A DNA stretch of 64,000 bases from an uncultured Pelagibacteraceae bacterium. Lineage in GTDB: Bacteria > Pseudomonadota > Alphaproteobacteria > Pelagibacterales > Pelagibacteraceae. Below are positions 55,344-64,000 of the stretch, one piece after another. Both the position numbers and the translations under genes were made by a program. The stretch covers positions 46,229 to 110,228 of the forward strand of contig CACKBK010000001.1 in the NCBI GenBank assembly GCA_902598425.1. The letters are read 5' to 3'. Under the pieces are notes generated by a model. It was not told where the DNA came from. It ran no database searches and worked only from the letters and a program-made list of their open reading frames with translations. Position 1 is the first letter of the stretch. Every line of letters begins with the position of its first letter.

Positions 55344-56343
55344 TTTTTTTATACTTTTGAGCGATTCTATTGCAGTCGAAAATGATAGTAAATACTATTC
55401 TAGAGAAACCGGTACATTATCTCTCATGTATCATAGATTCAACGAAAATAAGTATCCGTCAACAAATGTTAAAATGGAAATTTTTGAAAAACAAATTCAA
55501 ATTATCAAAAATAAAAATTATAAATTTGAAAATCCAGATAATTTTCAAAAGAATTTTGACAGACCAAAGGCTGAAAAGAAAATTTTGTTAACTATTGATG
55601 ATGCATTTTCGTCATTTTATGAAAATGCATGGCCATTTTTAAAAAAAAATAAAATTCCTTTTATCTTATTCGTTTCAACTGAGCCAGTTGGAAAAAATGG
55701 TTATATGACTTGGGAACAAATAAAAGAGGTTGAAAAAGAAAAATTTGCATTTATTGGAAATCATTCACATTCTCACAAATATCTAATAGATTTTAGTTTT
55801 GAGGAGTTCAAGGACGATATAAATAAATCAATTAATATTTTTAAGGATGAGCTAGGTTATAATCCAGTGTTTTATTCCCACCCCTTTGGAGAATACAGTT
55901 TAGATCATGTCAATTTTATCAAAAAAAAATTTAAGTTTGCCTTTGGTCAACATTCTGGTGTTATAGATATAAACAAAGATAAATACCAACTGCCAAGATT
56001 TCCAATTAATGAAAAATATGGTGATTTAGATAGATTTAGTTTTGTTGTTGATTTATTGCCACTTCAGTTCAAAAAAGTAAGTCCAATTGATATGTATGTA
56101 ACTGATAATAATCCACCAAATTTAAAAATTGATTTCTTTGAAGAACAAAAAAATATAAAAAATATAAATTGTTTTTCTGACGAAGGAAATAAGTGGGAAA
56201 AATCTAAAGTTACCTTTGCTGGTAATACCTTAAAAATAAATTTCAGGGATAAATTTCTATTTAGAAGAGGAAGAGTTAATTGTTCTCTAAACGATGACGG
56301 ATGGAGATGGTTTGGAATTCAATTTACTGTCAAAACAAATTAG
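55294..56343 (+). CDS. Exported polysaccharide deacetylase (NodB-type)
   Basis: A 349-residue secreted enzyme. The N-terminus MINKIFLPVASIIKFFIFFI is a signal peptide. The NodB domain opens with KILLTIDDAFSSFYENAWPF (~107-126), where the TxDD holds the catalytic base and metal Asp. IGNHSHSHKYLID (~155) supplies the two metal histidines. SHPFGEYS follows. It may deacetylate peptidoglycan or another polymer. The start lies 50 bases inside the divergent tsaB coding region. Confidence 0.85.
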   Translation: MINKIFLPVASIIKFFIFFILLSDSIAVENDSKYYSRETGTLSLMYHRFNENKYPSTNVKMEIFEKQIQIIKNKNYKFENPDNFQKNFDRPKAEKKILLTIDDAFSSFYENAWPFLKKNKIPFILFVSTEPVGKNGYMTWEQIKEVEKEKFAFIGNHSHSHKYLIDFSFEEFKDDINKSINIFKDELGYNPVFYSHPFGEYSLDHVNFIKKKFKFAFGQHSGVIDINKDKYQLPRFPINEKYGDLDRFSFVVDLLPLQFKKVSPIDMYVTDNNPPNLKIDFFEEQKNIKNINCFSDEGNKWEKSKVTFAGNTLKINFRDKFLFRRGRVNCSLNDDGWRWFGIQFTVKTN

Positions 56344-57503
56344 ATTATATTTTTAAGTTGTATACTTGTAGGCAATAGCTTAACTTTATCAAAGTCTTGA
56401 AGAGAGTTTTGTTCAATTATTTTTTTAATAATTTTCGTATATTCAACACCTGTAGCTGCATACTTATCTAGATAGTCTGCAAGGTCAAGACTATCTAATT
56501 TCTGATCTCTTTCTCTCATTAATGCTCTTGCTTTTCTAAATTCTCTGTAGCTATTATGAGTATTCAGATTTCTTTGATATGCTCTTACAGATGCTTTGAG
56601 AACTTTAAACTTCATTACTTTATGAGATCCATCGCTAGAATCTGCTCCAGCAGGTTTTATTCCCTCTCCGCTAAAAGTCCACTGTCCGAACAACGCATTT
56701 CCCTCTATTGCAAATCTTGAGGTACCCCATCCTGTTTCCTTAGCTGCTTGAGCTAAAGCTAGAGATACTGGTATTTCATCCATACGAATTTTTAGTGTTG
56801 ATAAATCTTTATTGACCACACCATACTGTTTAAATTTTGAATTTAGCCATCGGATTTCACTATTTGAATTATTTTTTTTATTTAATACTCTAAATAGTTT
56901 TATTCTGTCTAATTTAATTCTATTATTTTCCTCTAGGACCAAAGGTAAAATTATTTCTAAAAAAAGTTTTTTTTTTTCCTTTGTGCTTTCAATCTTTCTA
57001 ATTTCTTCTGGTAGTAAAGAGAGTTTAATAGGTTTGACCAATTTTGATTTTCTTATTTCATTTAGATCATATTCAGTATCTTTGAATAATTCCTTAACTG
57101 TTGATGTACTTAGCCTTACTGTATCTGTTGGCATTTCATCAAATGAGAAAATATCCTCAAATAAATTTTTAGTGTCTAAAATTTGATCAACATCCTCTTT
57201 TTCCTTAAGAGGCTTACCTTCTAGTACTTTTTGGAAGTCAACTTTAGAGTTATTATCAATACTTTGTTTTATTACCTGGAGCTCTTTTTTTACATCTATG
57301 GATAAAGGTAAAAGAAAAAAAATTAATATTAAAACTAAACTGCTCGCGATTGTATAGTATAAGCTTTTTAACTCACTAAAATTAAAAAAATTCCTCTTTT
57401 TTTTTAATACAAAACCTCTTTCGCTTATTATTTTTCTTATTTGTTTTAGATTTAGTTTTGGTTTTTTTAAAATTTTAAGATTAATTTTTGAATTTTTAAA
57501 CAT
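56340..57503 (-). CDS. Bax-like glucosaminidase-domain membrane protein
   Basis: A 387-residue protein with a basic N-terminus, a transmembrane segment (YTIASSLVLILIFFLLPLSI, ~50-69) and a C-terminal peptidoglycan hydrolase domain. That domain holds LALAQAAKETGWGTSRFAIE (~248-267) and NALFGQWTFSGEGIKP, typical of Bax/FlgJ-type endo-beta-N-acetylglucosaminidases, with the catalytic Glu in KETGWG. It converges with the deacetylase, so two wall-active genes are adjacent. The actual substrate is not proven. Confidence 0.87.
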   Translation of the reverse strand: MFKNSKINLKILKKPKLNLKQIRKIISERGFVLKKKRNFFNFSELKSLYYTIASSLVLILIFFLLPLSIDVKKELQVIKQSIDNNSKVDFQKVLEGKPLKEKEDVDQILDTKNLFEDIFSFDEMPTDTVRLSTSTVKELFKDTEYDLNEIRKSKLVKPIKLSLLPEEIRKIESTKEKKKLFLEIILPLVLEENNRIKLDRIKLFRVLNKKNNSNSEIRWLNSKFKQYGVVNKDLSTLKIRMDEIPVSLALAQAAKETGWGTSRFAIEGNALFGQWTFSGEGIKPAGADSSDGSHKVMKFKVLKASVRAYQRNLNTHNSYREFRKARALMRERDQKLDSLDLADYLDKYAATGVEYTKIIKKIIEQNSLQDFDKVKLLPTSIQLKNII

Positions 57504-57511
57504 GCTTATTT

Positions 57512-58054
57512 CTAAATAGCCTCGACCTGTTTAACGTCTGGAATGTAATGTGTCAAAAGATTTTGAACTCCTTGTTTTAAAGTTATAACAGAGCTTGGGC
57601 AGCCTGAACAACTGCCGCGTAACTGTACCTTTACAATACCATTCTTAAATTCTATAAATTTTATATCTCCTCCATCTCTTGCTACTGCAGGTTTAATCTT
57701 TGTATCTAATATTTTTATAATCTGCTTTTCGACTTCTTTCAGATTTTCAACATTTACAATTGATGGTTTTTTATCAATAATAACTTCTTTACCATTTGCG
57801 TAATACTCATTTAGTAACGCTAGTACAATATGTTTAATATCTTCCCAATCTACATTTTCTTGTTTATTTATTGACAAAAAGTCTTCGGTCAGAAAAATAC
57901 TTTCGACACCCTTTACAGAAAAAATATTTTTTAACAAAATATTATCCGTCGTTCCGTCTTTTGAAATTTCAATAGGGCCAATTGATGATACTTTTTTACC
58001 AGTAACAAATTTTAAAGAATTCGGGTTTGGAGTTTTTTGAGTTTGAATAAACAT
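57512..58054 (-). CDS. Nfu-type iron-sulfur cluster carrier
   Basis: A 180-residue Fe-S carrier. The N-terminal Nfu_N domain begins MFIQTQKTPNPNSLKFVTGK, and the C-terminal NifU-like domain contains KPAVARDGGDIKFIEF and the cluster CxxC in LRGSCSGCPSSVITLK. This two-domain form resembles mitochondrial NFU1 and passes 4Fe-4S clusters to targets such as lipoyl synthase. It lies downstream of trpS on the same strand. Confidence 0.92.
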   Translation of the reverse strand: MFIQTQKTPNPNSLKFVTGKKVSSIGPIEISKDGTTDNILLKNIFSVKGVESIFLTEDFLSINKQENVDWEDIKHIVLALLNEYYANGKEVIIDKKPSIVNVENLKEVEKQIIKILDTKIKPAVARDGGDIKFIEFKNGIVKVQLRGSCSGCPSSVITLKQGVQNLLTHYIPDVKQVEAI

Positions 58055-58097
58055 AATATTTATATAGTTATTTTTTTTTAATTTTAAATATCATTTT

Positions 58098-59099
58098 TTA
58101 AAAACCTATTATTTTTTTAAGTTTTTCAACTTTCAATTTTGCCATCTTTTCTGCTTTTTTAGAACCTTTTAACAAAATATTATCTATAAATTCAGGATCT
58201 TTTTCTAATCTTTTAATTTCCTCAGATATTGGGAAAATTTTTTCCACAATTATTTCTGCTAAATCACTTTTGAATTCTGAAAAATTTTTTCCACTAAATT
58301 GATCAATTGTATTTTTGAGACTTTGATCGGATAAACTAGAATAAATACTAAATAAGTTTTCGATTTCAGATCTTTTATTGAGATCTTTTTCCTCTACTGG
58401 CATTGGATCATTATCTGTTTTTGCTTTTTTAATTTTATTAATGATCTCATCTTTAGTATCTTTCAAATTTATTCTACTTAAATCAGATGGATCTGATTTA
58501 CTCATTTTTTTTGTTCCATCTTTTAAGCTCATTATTCTTGCAAAATTTTTTTGGATCAATGGCTCTGGTATTTTAAAAAAATCTGGACACTCATAATCTA
58601 AATTAAATTTTTGAGCAATGTCTCTTGATAATTCCAAGTGCTGTTTTTGATCTTCTCCCACCGGAACATGAGATGCATCGTACAATAGAATGTCTGCAGC
58701 CATTAAAACGGGGTAGATATAGAGTCCTATACTTGCTTTTTCTTTATCCTTCCCTGCTTTCTCCTTAAACTGGGTCATTCTATTTAACCAACCCATTCTT
58801 GCGACACATCCAAGTATCCAAGATCCTTCTGAATGAGCTGGAACTAATGATTGATTAAAAATTATGCTTTTTTCGGGATCAATACCACTTGCTAAAAATG
58901 CTGCTGTCGTTTCTCTAATATTATTTTTTAATTCCTTAGGATTTTGCTTAACAGTTATTGCATGTAAATCTACTACACAAAAAATACATTGGTTACTTTT
59001 TTCATTTTGAAGATCTACAAAATTTTTAATTGCTCCGATATAATTACCTAAATGTAAATTACCGGTTGGCTGAACACCAGAAAATATTTTTTTAGCCAT
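58098..59099 (-). CDS. trpS: Tryptophanyl-tRNA synthetase
   Basis: A class I aminoacyl-tRNA synthetase of normal length (333). The HIGH-type motif is [20 protein letters not shown] (~8-27) and the KMSKS motif is [13 protein letters not shown] (~197). The specificity region [20 protein letters not shown] is conserved. It follows murJ with a 3-base gap, a common bacterial pairing. Confidence 0.97.
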   Translation of the reverse strand: MAKKIFSGVQPTGNLHLGNYIGAIKNFVDLQNEKSNQCIFCVVDLHAITVKQNPKELKNNIRETTAAFLASGIDPEKSIIFNQSLVPAHSEGSWILGCVARMGWLNRMTQFKEKAGKDKEKASIGLYIYPVLMAADILLYDASHVPVGEDQKQHLELSRDIAQKFNLDYECPDFFKIPEPLIQKNFARIMSLKDGTKKMSKSDPSDLSRINLKDTKDEIINKIKKAKTDNDPMPVEEKDLNKRSEIENLFSIYSSLSDQSLKNTIDQFSGKNFSEFKSDLAEIIVEKIFPISEEIKRLEKDPEFIDNILLKGSKKAEKMAKLKVEKLKKIIGF

Positions 59100-59102
59100 A
59101 AA

Positions 59103-60632
59103 TTAATACTTTAATTTAATATCCGATATTTTAAAAGCTTTAGTAATGATCGATAGCATAACATAAACTATTAATGTTAAAACCACCACTGCGAGCATAG
59201 TTATTAACTTATGTCTACTTTCAAAAGCTAGATATTCTTGGGTCATATTGATTAGATAGTGAAATAGAGAAGATGTTATCAATGAAACTAAAACAATTCT
59301 AATAAATGAAATAATAATATCTAATTTAAAGTTAAAATAATTTTTATAAATTAAATAAAATAATAGCAATAATGAATTAAGCCAGGATGATATAGATGTT
59401 GCTATAGGAATTATTATAAATCCAATTTTATTAAAAAAATATATACTAATAATAACATTAATAATTACAGAAATGACCGAAAAATAAAATGGAATTTTAG
59501 TGTTTTGTCTTGCGAAAACAAAACTTGAAAAAACTTTAATAAATGCAAATGCAGGCAATCCAAGAGCAAAATAAAAAAGTGCATTAGCCGAATTTTTAAC
59601 ACTCAAAATGTTAAAAGAACCATATCCAAAGAGCGAGGATATAATTTCTTCAGATGCAATTAACAATGCAAGAGTTGCTGGAAAACTTAAAAATAAACTA
59701 AGCTCTAGTGACTTATTTTGTATAAGTTCAATTTTGTTTTTATTTTTTTCTTTAACATACCTACTCAGGTTGGGAAGTAATATTGTGCCTATTGCTATTC
59801 CGGCTATAGCTAAATTAATCTGATAAATTCTATCTGCATAATATAAATAGGAAACTGCACTTGCTTGAAATGATGCAATAATTGTTCCAACTAAAATATT
59901 GATTTGAGTTACGCCAGAAGAGAAAATACTTGGCAAAAGTTTTGTAAAAAATAACTTTACATTTTTTGTTAGTTTAAATTTTAGTGACATATTTAAAGAA
60001 ACAATGTTTTTAACAAACCAGATTAATAATAAGAATTGAATTATCCCCGAAATAGTTACTCCATAAGCTAAATATTTCACAAGATCGTCATTTAAATATC
60101 TACCAAAAAGTAATATTAAAATTAAAATTATATTTAAGACTATCGGTGCTGCAGCTGATAATGCAAACTTATTATGTGAATTTAGTATTGCTGCAAAAAA
60201 AGATGCTAAACTTATAAAAAATAAAAAAGGAAATGTTATTCTAGTTAGATAAATTGTAAGTTCAAGTTTTTCAGAATTTTCTGTAAAGCCTGGAGCAATT
60301 AAAAGTACAAACCATGGCATAAAAATTTCAATAATTAAAATTAAAAAAAGTAAACCGATTATTAAAATATTATATATTTCGTTTGCAAATTTTTGAGACG
60401 GCTTTTTGCCTTTTGTTAGTTCTGCTGAGTAAAGAGGCACAAACGCAGCATTAAAAGTTCCCTCTGAAAATAATCTTCTGAAAGTGTTTGGGATTCTAAA
60501 AGCAACGAAAAATGCATCGGCTAACGAACCAGATCCCAAGAATATTGCTATAAATAAGTCTCTTAAATATCCAAGAACTCTACTTAATAAAGTGAAGAAG
60601 CTAAATGTCCCGGTTGACTTAATTAGATTCAT
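59103..60632 (-). CDS. murJ: Lipid II flippase MurJ
   Basis: MurJ (MviN) moves lipid II across the inner membrane. The 509-residue protein has about 14 transmembrane helices. The N-terminal signature is SFFTLLSRVLGYLRDLFIAI (~12-31), with GSLADAFFVAFRIPNTFRRL (~35-54) following. The conserved arginines of the central cavity are present. It starts a murJ-trpS group and is divergent from maeB by 50 bases. Confidence 0.95.
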   Translation of the reverse strand: MNLIKSTGTFSFFTLLSRVLGYLRDLFIAIFLGSGSLADAFFVAFRIPNTFRRLFSEGTFNAAFVPLYSAELTKGKKPSQKFANEIYNILIIGLLFLILIIEIFMPWFVLLIAPGFTENSEKLELTIYLTRITFPFLFFISLASFFAAILNSHNKFALSAAAPIVLNIILILILLFGRYLNDDLVKYLAYGVTISGIIQFLLLIWFVKNIVSLNMSLKFKLTKNVKLFFTKLLPSIFSSGVTQINILVGTIIASFQASAVSYLYYADRIYQINLAIAGIAIGTILLPNLSRYVKEKNKNKIELIQNKSLELSLFLSFPATLALLIASEEIISSLFGYGSFNILSVKNSANALFYFALGLPAFAFIKVFSSFVFARQNTKIPFYFSVISVIINVIISIYFFNKIGFIIIPIATSISSWLNSLLLLFYLIYKNYFNFKLDIIISFIRIVLVSLITSSLFHYLINMTQEYLAFESRHKLITMLAVVVLTLIVYVMLSIITKAFKISDIKLKY

Positions 60633-60682
60633 AAATCATATTAGTCTTAATTTAGCTCCATTTGTATAGCTAATTGTATTAA

Positions 60683-62974
60683 ATGAAAAAAAATAAAATT
60701 GAGCATTATTCAGATAAAGAGGCACTAGAATTTCATCATAATAATAAATCTGGAAAAATCGAGATTGTTTCCTCAAAACCAATGACAACTAAGAGAGACC
60801 TGGCTCTTGCCTATTCTCCTGGTGTTGCCGCACCTGTTAAAGCAATTTATAAAAACCCTGACTTAGCCTATGATTACACAACAAAAGGTAATCTTGTTGC
60901 GGTAATAAGTAATGGGTCTGCAATATTAGGCTTAGGAAATTTGGGTGCAATTGCGTCTAAACCAGTAATGGAGGGAAAGGCTGTTTTATTCAAAAGGTTT
61001 GCAGACATTGACTCAATAGATTTAGAAATTGACTCAAATGATGCAGATGAAATTATTAAATCTATTAAGAATTTTTCAAAAAGTTTTGGAGGTATTAATC
61101 TGGAGGATATTGCTGCTCCTGATTGTTTTATAATTGAGAGAAAGTTAAAAGAAATTTTAGACATCCCTGTTTTCCATGATGACCAACACGGGACTGCAAT
61201 TATTACATGTGCTGCATTAATTAATGCGATCGATATAGCAAAAAAAGATATTAAAAAAATTAAAGTCGTAGTAAATGGCGCAGGAGCCTCAGCAATGGCA
61301 TGCACCAACCTTTTTATAAAAACTGGTGTTATAAGAAAAAATATTACGATGTTAGATAGAAAAGGAGTAATCCATAAAAAACGTGATGGTCTTAATCAAT
61401 GGAAAGCTGCTTTTGCTATAGACACAAAAGATAGAACATTAAAAGATGCAATTAAAAATGCAGATGTGTTTTTGGGTCTCTCCTCTGCTGGTGTTTTAAA
61501 GAAGGATATGGTCAAGTTGATGTCTAAAAATCCAATTATTTTTGCCTGTGCCAATCCAGATCCAGAAATTACACCTGAGGAAATAGAAGAAGTAAGAAAA
61601 GATGCAATAATAGCAACTGGAAGATCTGATTACCCAAATCAAGTTAACAATTTAATTGGCTTTCCTTATATTTTTAGAGGGGCATTGGATGTGAGAGCAA
61701 AAACAATAAATGAAGAAATGAAAGTTGCAGCTGTGAAAGCAATTGCTTCTTTAGCTAGAGAACGTGTTCCAGATGAAGTTGTTGCGGCTATGGGAGGGGA
61801 AAGGCCGACTTTTGGAAGAGAATATATTATCCCTTCTACTTTTGATCCTAGATTAATAAGTGTCATACCTGTTGCAGTTGCTAAAGCAGCAATTAAAACC
61901 GGCGTTGCAAGAAAGAAAATTGAGAATTTTAATATTTATTCTGAACAACTTAAACAAAGACTTGATCCCTCCGTTACGATTATGCAGGGTATAAATAATC
62001 AAATTAAAAAAACTCAAAAAAAAGTTGTTTTTGCAGATGGAGAAGATGAAAATACTTTAAAAGCAGCTATAGCATTTAAAAATGCAGGCTTAGGAATACC
62101 TATGATTGTTGCAAAAGAGGAAATTATTAAAAAAAAACTAAAAGAGATCGGATACAGCGAAAACTTCAATATTGAAATTGTAAATGCGAAAAAAAATAAA
62201 ATTTTAAGAGAAAAATACATAAGATTTCTATTTAACAAATTACACAGAAAAGAAGGTTTGCTCGAGAGAGATTGTGATAAAATGACTAGAAACGACAGAG
62301 TAATATGGGCTTCATGTATGGTTGAGTGTGGAGATGCAGATGCTATGGTAACTGGCAATACTAGACGATATTCTCAATCATTAAAAAAAATAACTAAAGT
62401 TATTGATGCTAGACCAGGTGAGATAATGTTTGGACTAAATATGGTCGTCAGTAAAGGCAAAACTGTTTTCATTGCTGATACAACAGTTCACGAATACCCC
62501 ACATCAAAACAATTGGCAGAAATTGCAAAATCTGCTGCAAGAGTTGTTAGATTATTCGGTTTTGATCCAAAAGTTGCTTTCTTATCCCACTCTACATTTG
62601 GTCAACCTATTACCAGCAGAACAAAACATATAATAGATGCTGTTGACATTTTAAAAAAAATGAAAGTCGATTTTAAATTTGATGGAGATATGCAACCAGA
62701 TGTAGCACTTAATACTGATTATAAAGATCTCTATCCGATGTCAGAAATTGTTGGAAACGCAAATGTGCTTATTATGCCTGGACAGCATAGCGCTGCCATC
62801 TCTTACAAGATAATGAAAACTTTAGGAGATGTTAAGGGCATAGGACCTTTATTGATTGGACTAGGTAGAGCAATTGAAGTTGCACCTCTAAGATCTTCAA
62901 CATCAGATATACTTAACCTTGCATCTGTAGCAGCATACTCTGCAGGTGTAATTAACTATGGAAAAATAAATTAA
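60683..62974 (+). CDS. maeB: NADP-dependent malic enzyme with phosphotransacetylase-like domain
   Basis: MaeB decarboxylates malate to pyruvate with NADP reduction. The 763-residue protein has the malic enzyme domain first: RDLALAYSPGVAAPVKAIYK (~37-56), DDQHGTAIITCAALINAID and NGAGASAMACTNLF (~195). The C-terminal ~330 residues resemble phosphotransacetylase, with VTGNTRRYSQSLKK and KVAFLSHSTFG. In this fusion the PTA-like part is usually regulatory, without transacetylase activity. It is followed by a small membrane protein gene. Confidence 0.95.
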   Translation: MKKNKIEHYSDKEALEFHHNNKSGKIEIVSSKPMTTKRDLALAYSPGVAAPVKAIYKNPDLAYDYTTKGNLVAVISNGSAILGLGNLGAIASKPVMEGKAVLFKRFADIDSIDLEIDSNDADEIIKSIKNFSKSFGGINLEDIAAPDCFIIERKLKEILDIPVFHDDQHGTAIITCAALINAIDIAKKDIKKIKVVVNGAGASAMACTNLFIKTGVIRKNITMLDRKGVIHKKRDGLNQWKAAFAIDTKDRTLKDAIKNADVFLGLSSAGVLKKDMVKLMSKNPIIFACANPDPEITPEEIEEVRKDAIIATGRSDYPNQVNNLIGFPYIFRGALDVRAKTINEEMKVAAVKAIASLARERVPDEVVAAMGGERPTFGREYIIPSTFDPRLISVIPVAVAKAAIKTGVARKKIENFNIYSEQLKQRLDPSVTIMQGINNQIKKTQKKVVFADGEDENTLKAAIAFKNAGLGIPMIVAKEEIIKKKLKEIGYSENFNIEIVNAKKNKILREKYIRFLFNKLHRKEGLLERDCDKMTRNDRVIWASCMVECGDADAMVTGNTRRYSQSLKKITKVIDARPGEIMFGLNMVVSKGKTVFIADTTVHEYPTSKQLAEIAKSAARVVRLFGFDPKVAFLSHSTFGQPITSRTKHIIDAVDILKKMKVDFKFDGDMQPDVALNTDYKDLYPMSEIVGNANVLIMPGQHSAAISYKIMKTLGDVKGIGPLLIGLGRAIEVAPLRSSTSDILNLASVAAYSAGVINYGKIN

Positions 62975-62978
62975 GAAA

Positions 62979-63272
62979 ATGTTAACAGAATTATTACTGT
63001 TAATTATTTTATATTTAACATTTCTTTGGGCCACTGCTTGGATAAGATATTTTAATAATTTAGATGCAAGATTTGGTGATACTATTTGGAGGTGGAGCTA
63101 CGACTATCCAGTTAAAGGAAAAAGAGATATTTCAAACTTAGATGACGAAAATTTCGTAATACTCAGAAGGAAAAGAAATCGAGCAGTTACAATAATGTAC
63201 TGGATTTTTTTTCTAAGTTTTATAATTTTTATGTCTTTTATAAGTAAAATTTTATTTTTAATTTTAAATTAG
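62979..63272 (+). CDS. Small two-helix membrane protein, unknown
   Basis: A 97-residue protein with hydrophobic segments at residues ~3-20 and ~72-95. The loop between them has a Trp/Arg-rich part (YFNNLDARFGDTIWRWSYDY) and RRKRNRAV before the second helix. No family is recognised. It starts four bases after maeB, so it is probably cotranscribed. Its stop overlaps the convergent BON gene. Confidence 0.65.
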   Translation: MLTELLLLIILYLTFLWATAWIRYFNNLDARFGDTIWRWSYDYPVKGKRDISNLDDENFVILRRKRNRAVTIMYWIFFLSFIIFMSFISKILFLILN

Positions 63273-63862
63273 TTTTTTTGTATCCTTAAATCTTCAACTA
63301 ATAAAATACTAGCGACGACTTTATCCACATCCAGAATAGATTTGGCTTCTTTAATAACTTGTTTCATCTCATCCTTATCTTGCGCAATACCGTATATGTA
63401 AATTTTTTTTTTATAAGTATCTATATTGTAATTTGTAGATTTAATTTTCTTGTTTACAATCATTGCGGTTCTTAATTGACTCGTAATTAAAAGATCTTTG
63501 GCTGATTGTTTAAAATTAAATTCCTCTTTTATAATGATATTATTTTTAACAGATCTCACGCCATTAGTTTCCCAAGCCATTTTTGTAATTTGTAGTTTTT
63601 CTTCAGGATCATCAACTTTTCCAGTAATAAAAATTCTACCATCTAGTACTTTTGTGTTAATAGATAAAACATATTTTTTATCTTTAAGAAGTAATCTTGA
63701 GGATAAATTTTTTTGCATTATATTATCGTCTATTTGTGTACCTATTGATCTTGGATCTAAAGCAATACTAACTCCCGTTCCAAATATTCCTTGGGAGGAA
63801 GTCCCAACACAACTTGTTATTAAGAATAATAATAATATTTTAAAAGCAATATTAACTTTCAT
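63269..63862 (-). CDS. BON-domain lipoprotein (DolP/YraP-like)
   Basis: A 197-residue lipoprotein. The signal ends in a lipobox LITSCVGT with the acylated Cys at 18. Two BON domains follow (~50-115 and ~120-190), seen in GRIFITGKVDDPEEKLQITK and KKIYIYGIAQDKDEMKQVIK. DolP/YraP binds anionic phospholipid and supports outer membrane integrity. The rsmI gene upstream on the same strand, as near E. coli yraP, supports the call. It overlaps rsmI by 11 bases. Confidence 0.83.
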   Translation of the reverse strand: MKVNIAFKILLLFLITSCVGTSSQGIFGTGVSIALDPRSIGTQIDDNIMQKNLSSRLLLKDKKYVLSINTKVLDGRIFITGKVDDPEEKLQITKMAWETNGVRSVKNNIIIKEEFNFKQSAKDLLITSQLRTAMIVNKKIKSTNYNIDTYKKKIYIYGIAQDKDEMKQVIKEAKSILDVDKVVASILLVEDLRIQKN

Positions 63863-64000
63863 TTTTTATGTTTAAGCAAAAATTATAGATTTCTTTCTTA
63901 GAAATTTTTTTATTTTTACTAATTATTTTTGTTATATCTTTTATACTATATTTTTTTATTAATTTTTTAATTTTTTTCTTATCATCATCATCCAAAAAAT
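63852..64000 (-). CDS. rsmI: Ribosomal RNA small-subunit methyltransferase I, C-terminal end (cut by window edge)
   Basis: Read on the minus strand, the last ~49 codons give FLDDDDKKKIKKLIKKYS followed by IKDITKIISKN, then KKEIYNFCLNIKNES and stop. This resembles the C-terminal helical tail of RsmI, which ends in a 'Lys-xx-hydrophobic-Tyr-Asn/Gln' helix. Position upstream of the BON lipoprotein agrees with common order. Only the tail is visible, so the catalytic part cannot be checked. Confidence 0.6.
   Translation of the reverse strand, partial: FLDDDDKKKIKKLIKKYSIKDITKIISKNKKISKKEIYNFCLNIKNES

Noticed and set aside
60874..61308. 144-codon minus-strand open frame in maeB, with another at 62014-62358
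   Set aside because: Both lie wholly inside the well-supported malic enzyme coding region; typical antisense shadows.

Overview
The window looks like a piece of a streamlined, AT-rich marine alphaproteobacterial chromosome, most likely the SAR11 clade (Pelagibacterales, 'Candidatus Pelagibacter'-like). The reasons are the very low GC visible throughout, intergenic gaps that are often 0-10 bases, frequent 1-17 base start/stop overlaps, lysine/asparagine/isoleucine-rich proteins, alphaproteobacterial gene sets (Irr, CarD, Suv3-type helicase, HIG1 protein, Coq7) and small or shortened versions of standard genes. The assignment is by recognition; no database search was run. I saw no phage, insertion sequence, CRISPR array or rRNA operon.

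Layout. 1-3306: gltD-gltB glutamate synthase (gltB cut by the left edge). 3486-5137: uppP and a DMT transporter, convergent. 5138-10436: pyruvate dehydrogenase (an E1 carrying the lipoyl domain, and an E2 lacking one) plus a thiolase. 10500-11085: tRNA-Arg, a tiny membrane peptide gene and a hotdog thioesterase. 11192-15249: Suv3-like helicase, TerB-like protein, ferredoxin, CarD and a clear terminator. 15260-17323: a 22-residue polybasic gene, an acyl-CoA ligase and tRNA-Leu. 17393-25621: DedA, DsbB, Coq7, HNH, esterase, HIG1, thioredoxin, argH, an LptM-like lipoprotein, lysA, plsC-like and dnaN. 25605-28483: dnaA, rpsT, mutM. 28523-33625: ubiE, ubiB, coaBC, dut, a ThiF/MoeB protein and an SH3 protein. 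33626-37515: an iron/peroxide island with a small cysteine-rich protein behind two Fur-box-like palindromes, a DUF2061 protein, an AspH-like oxygenase, a katG split at an A9 run, and irr with Irr-type (ICE) boxes. 37566-42221: fabA, fabB, fabI, a phosphatase, an exported MsrB and a flavoprotein. 42239-48970: the nusA-infB-rbfA-rpsO-pnp translation operon without rimP, ylxR or truB. 49019-55343: metK, lnt, ybeY, phoH, miaB, fur, tsaB. 55294-64000: polysaccharide deacetylase, Bax-like hydrolase, Nfu, trpS, murJ, maeB, a BON lipoprotein and the end of rsmI.

Most of the window is core metabolism, translation and envelope housekeeping. The most unusual parts are (i) the iron/peroxide block, where Irr and Fur-type sites, the Irr regulator and a frame-broken catalase-peroxidase sit together; (ii) the pyruvate dehydrogenase with its lipoyl domain moved from E2 to E1; (iii) an apparent terminator-attenuator directly against the nusA ribosome binding site; and (iv) a set of very small genes (22-59 residues) with good ribosome binding sites or translational coupling.
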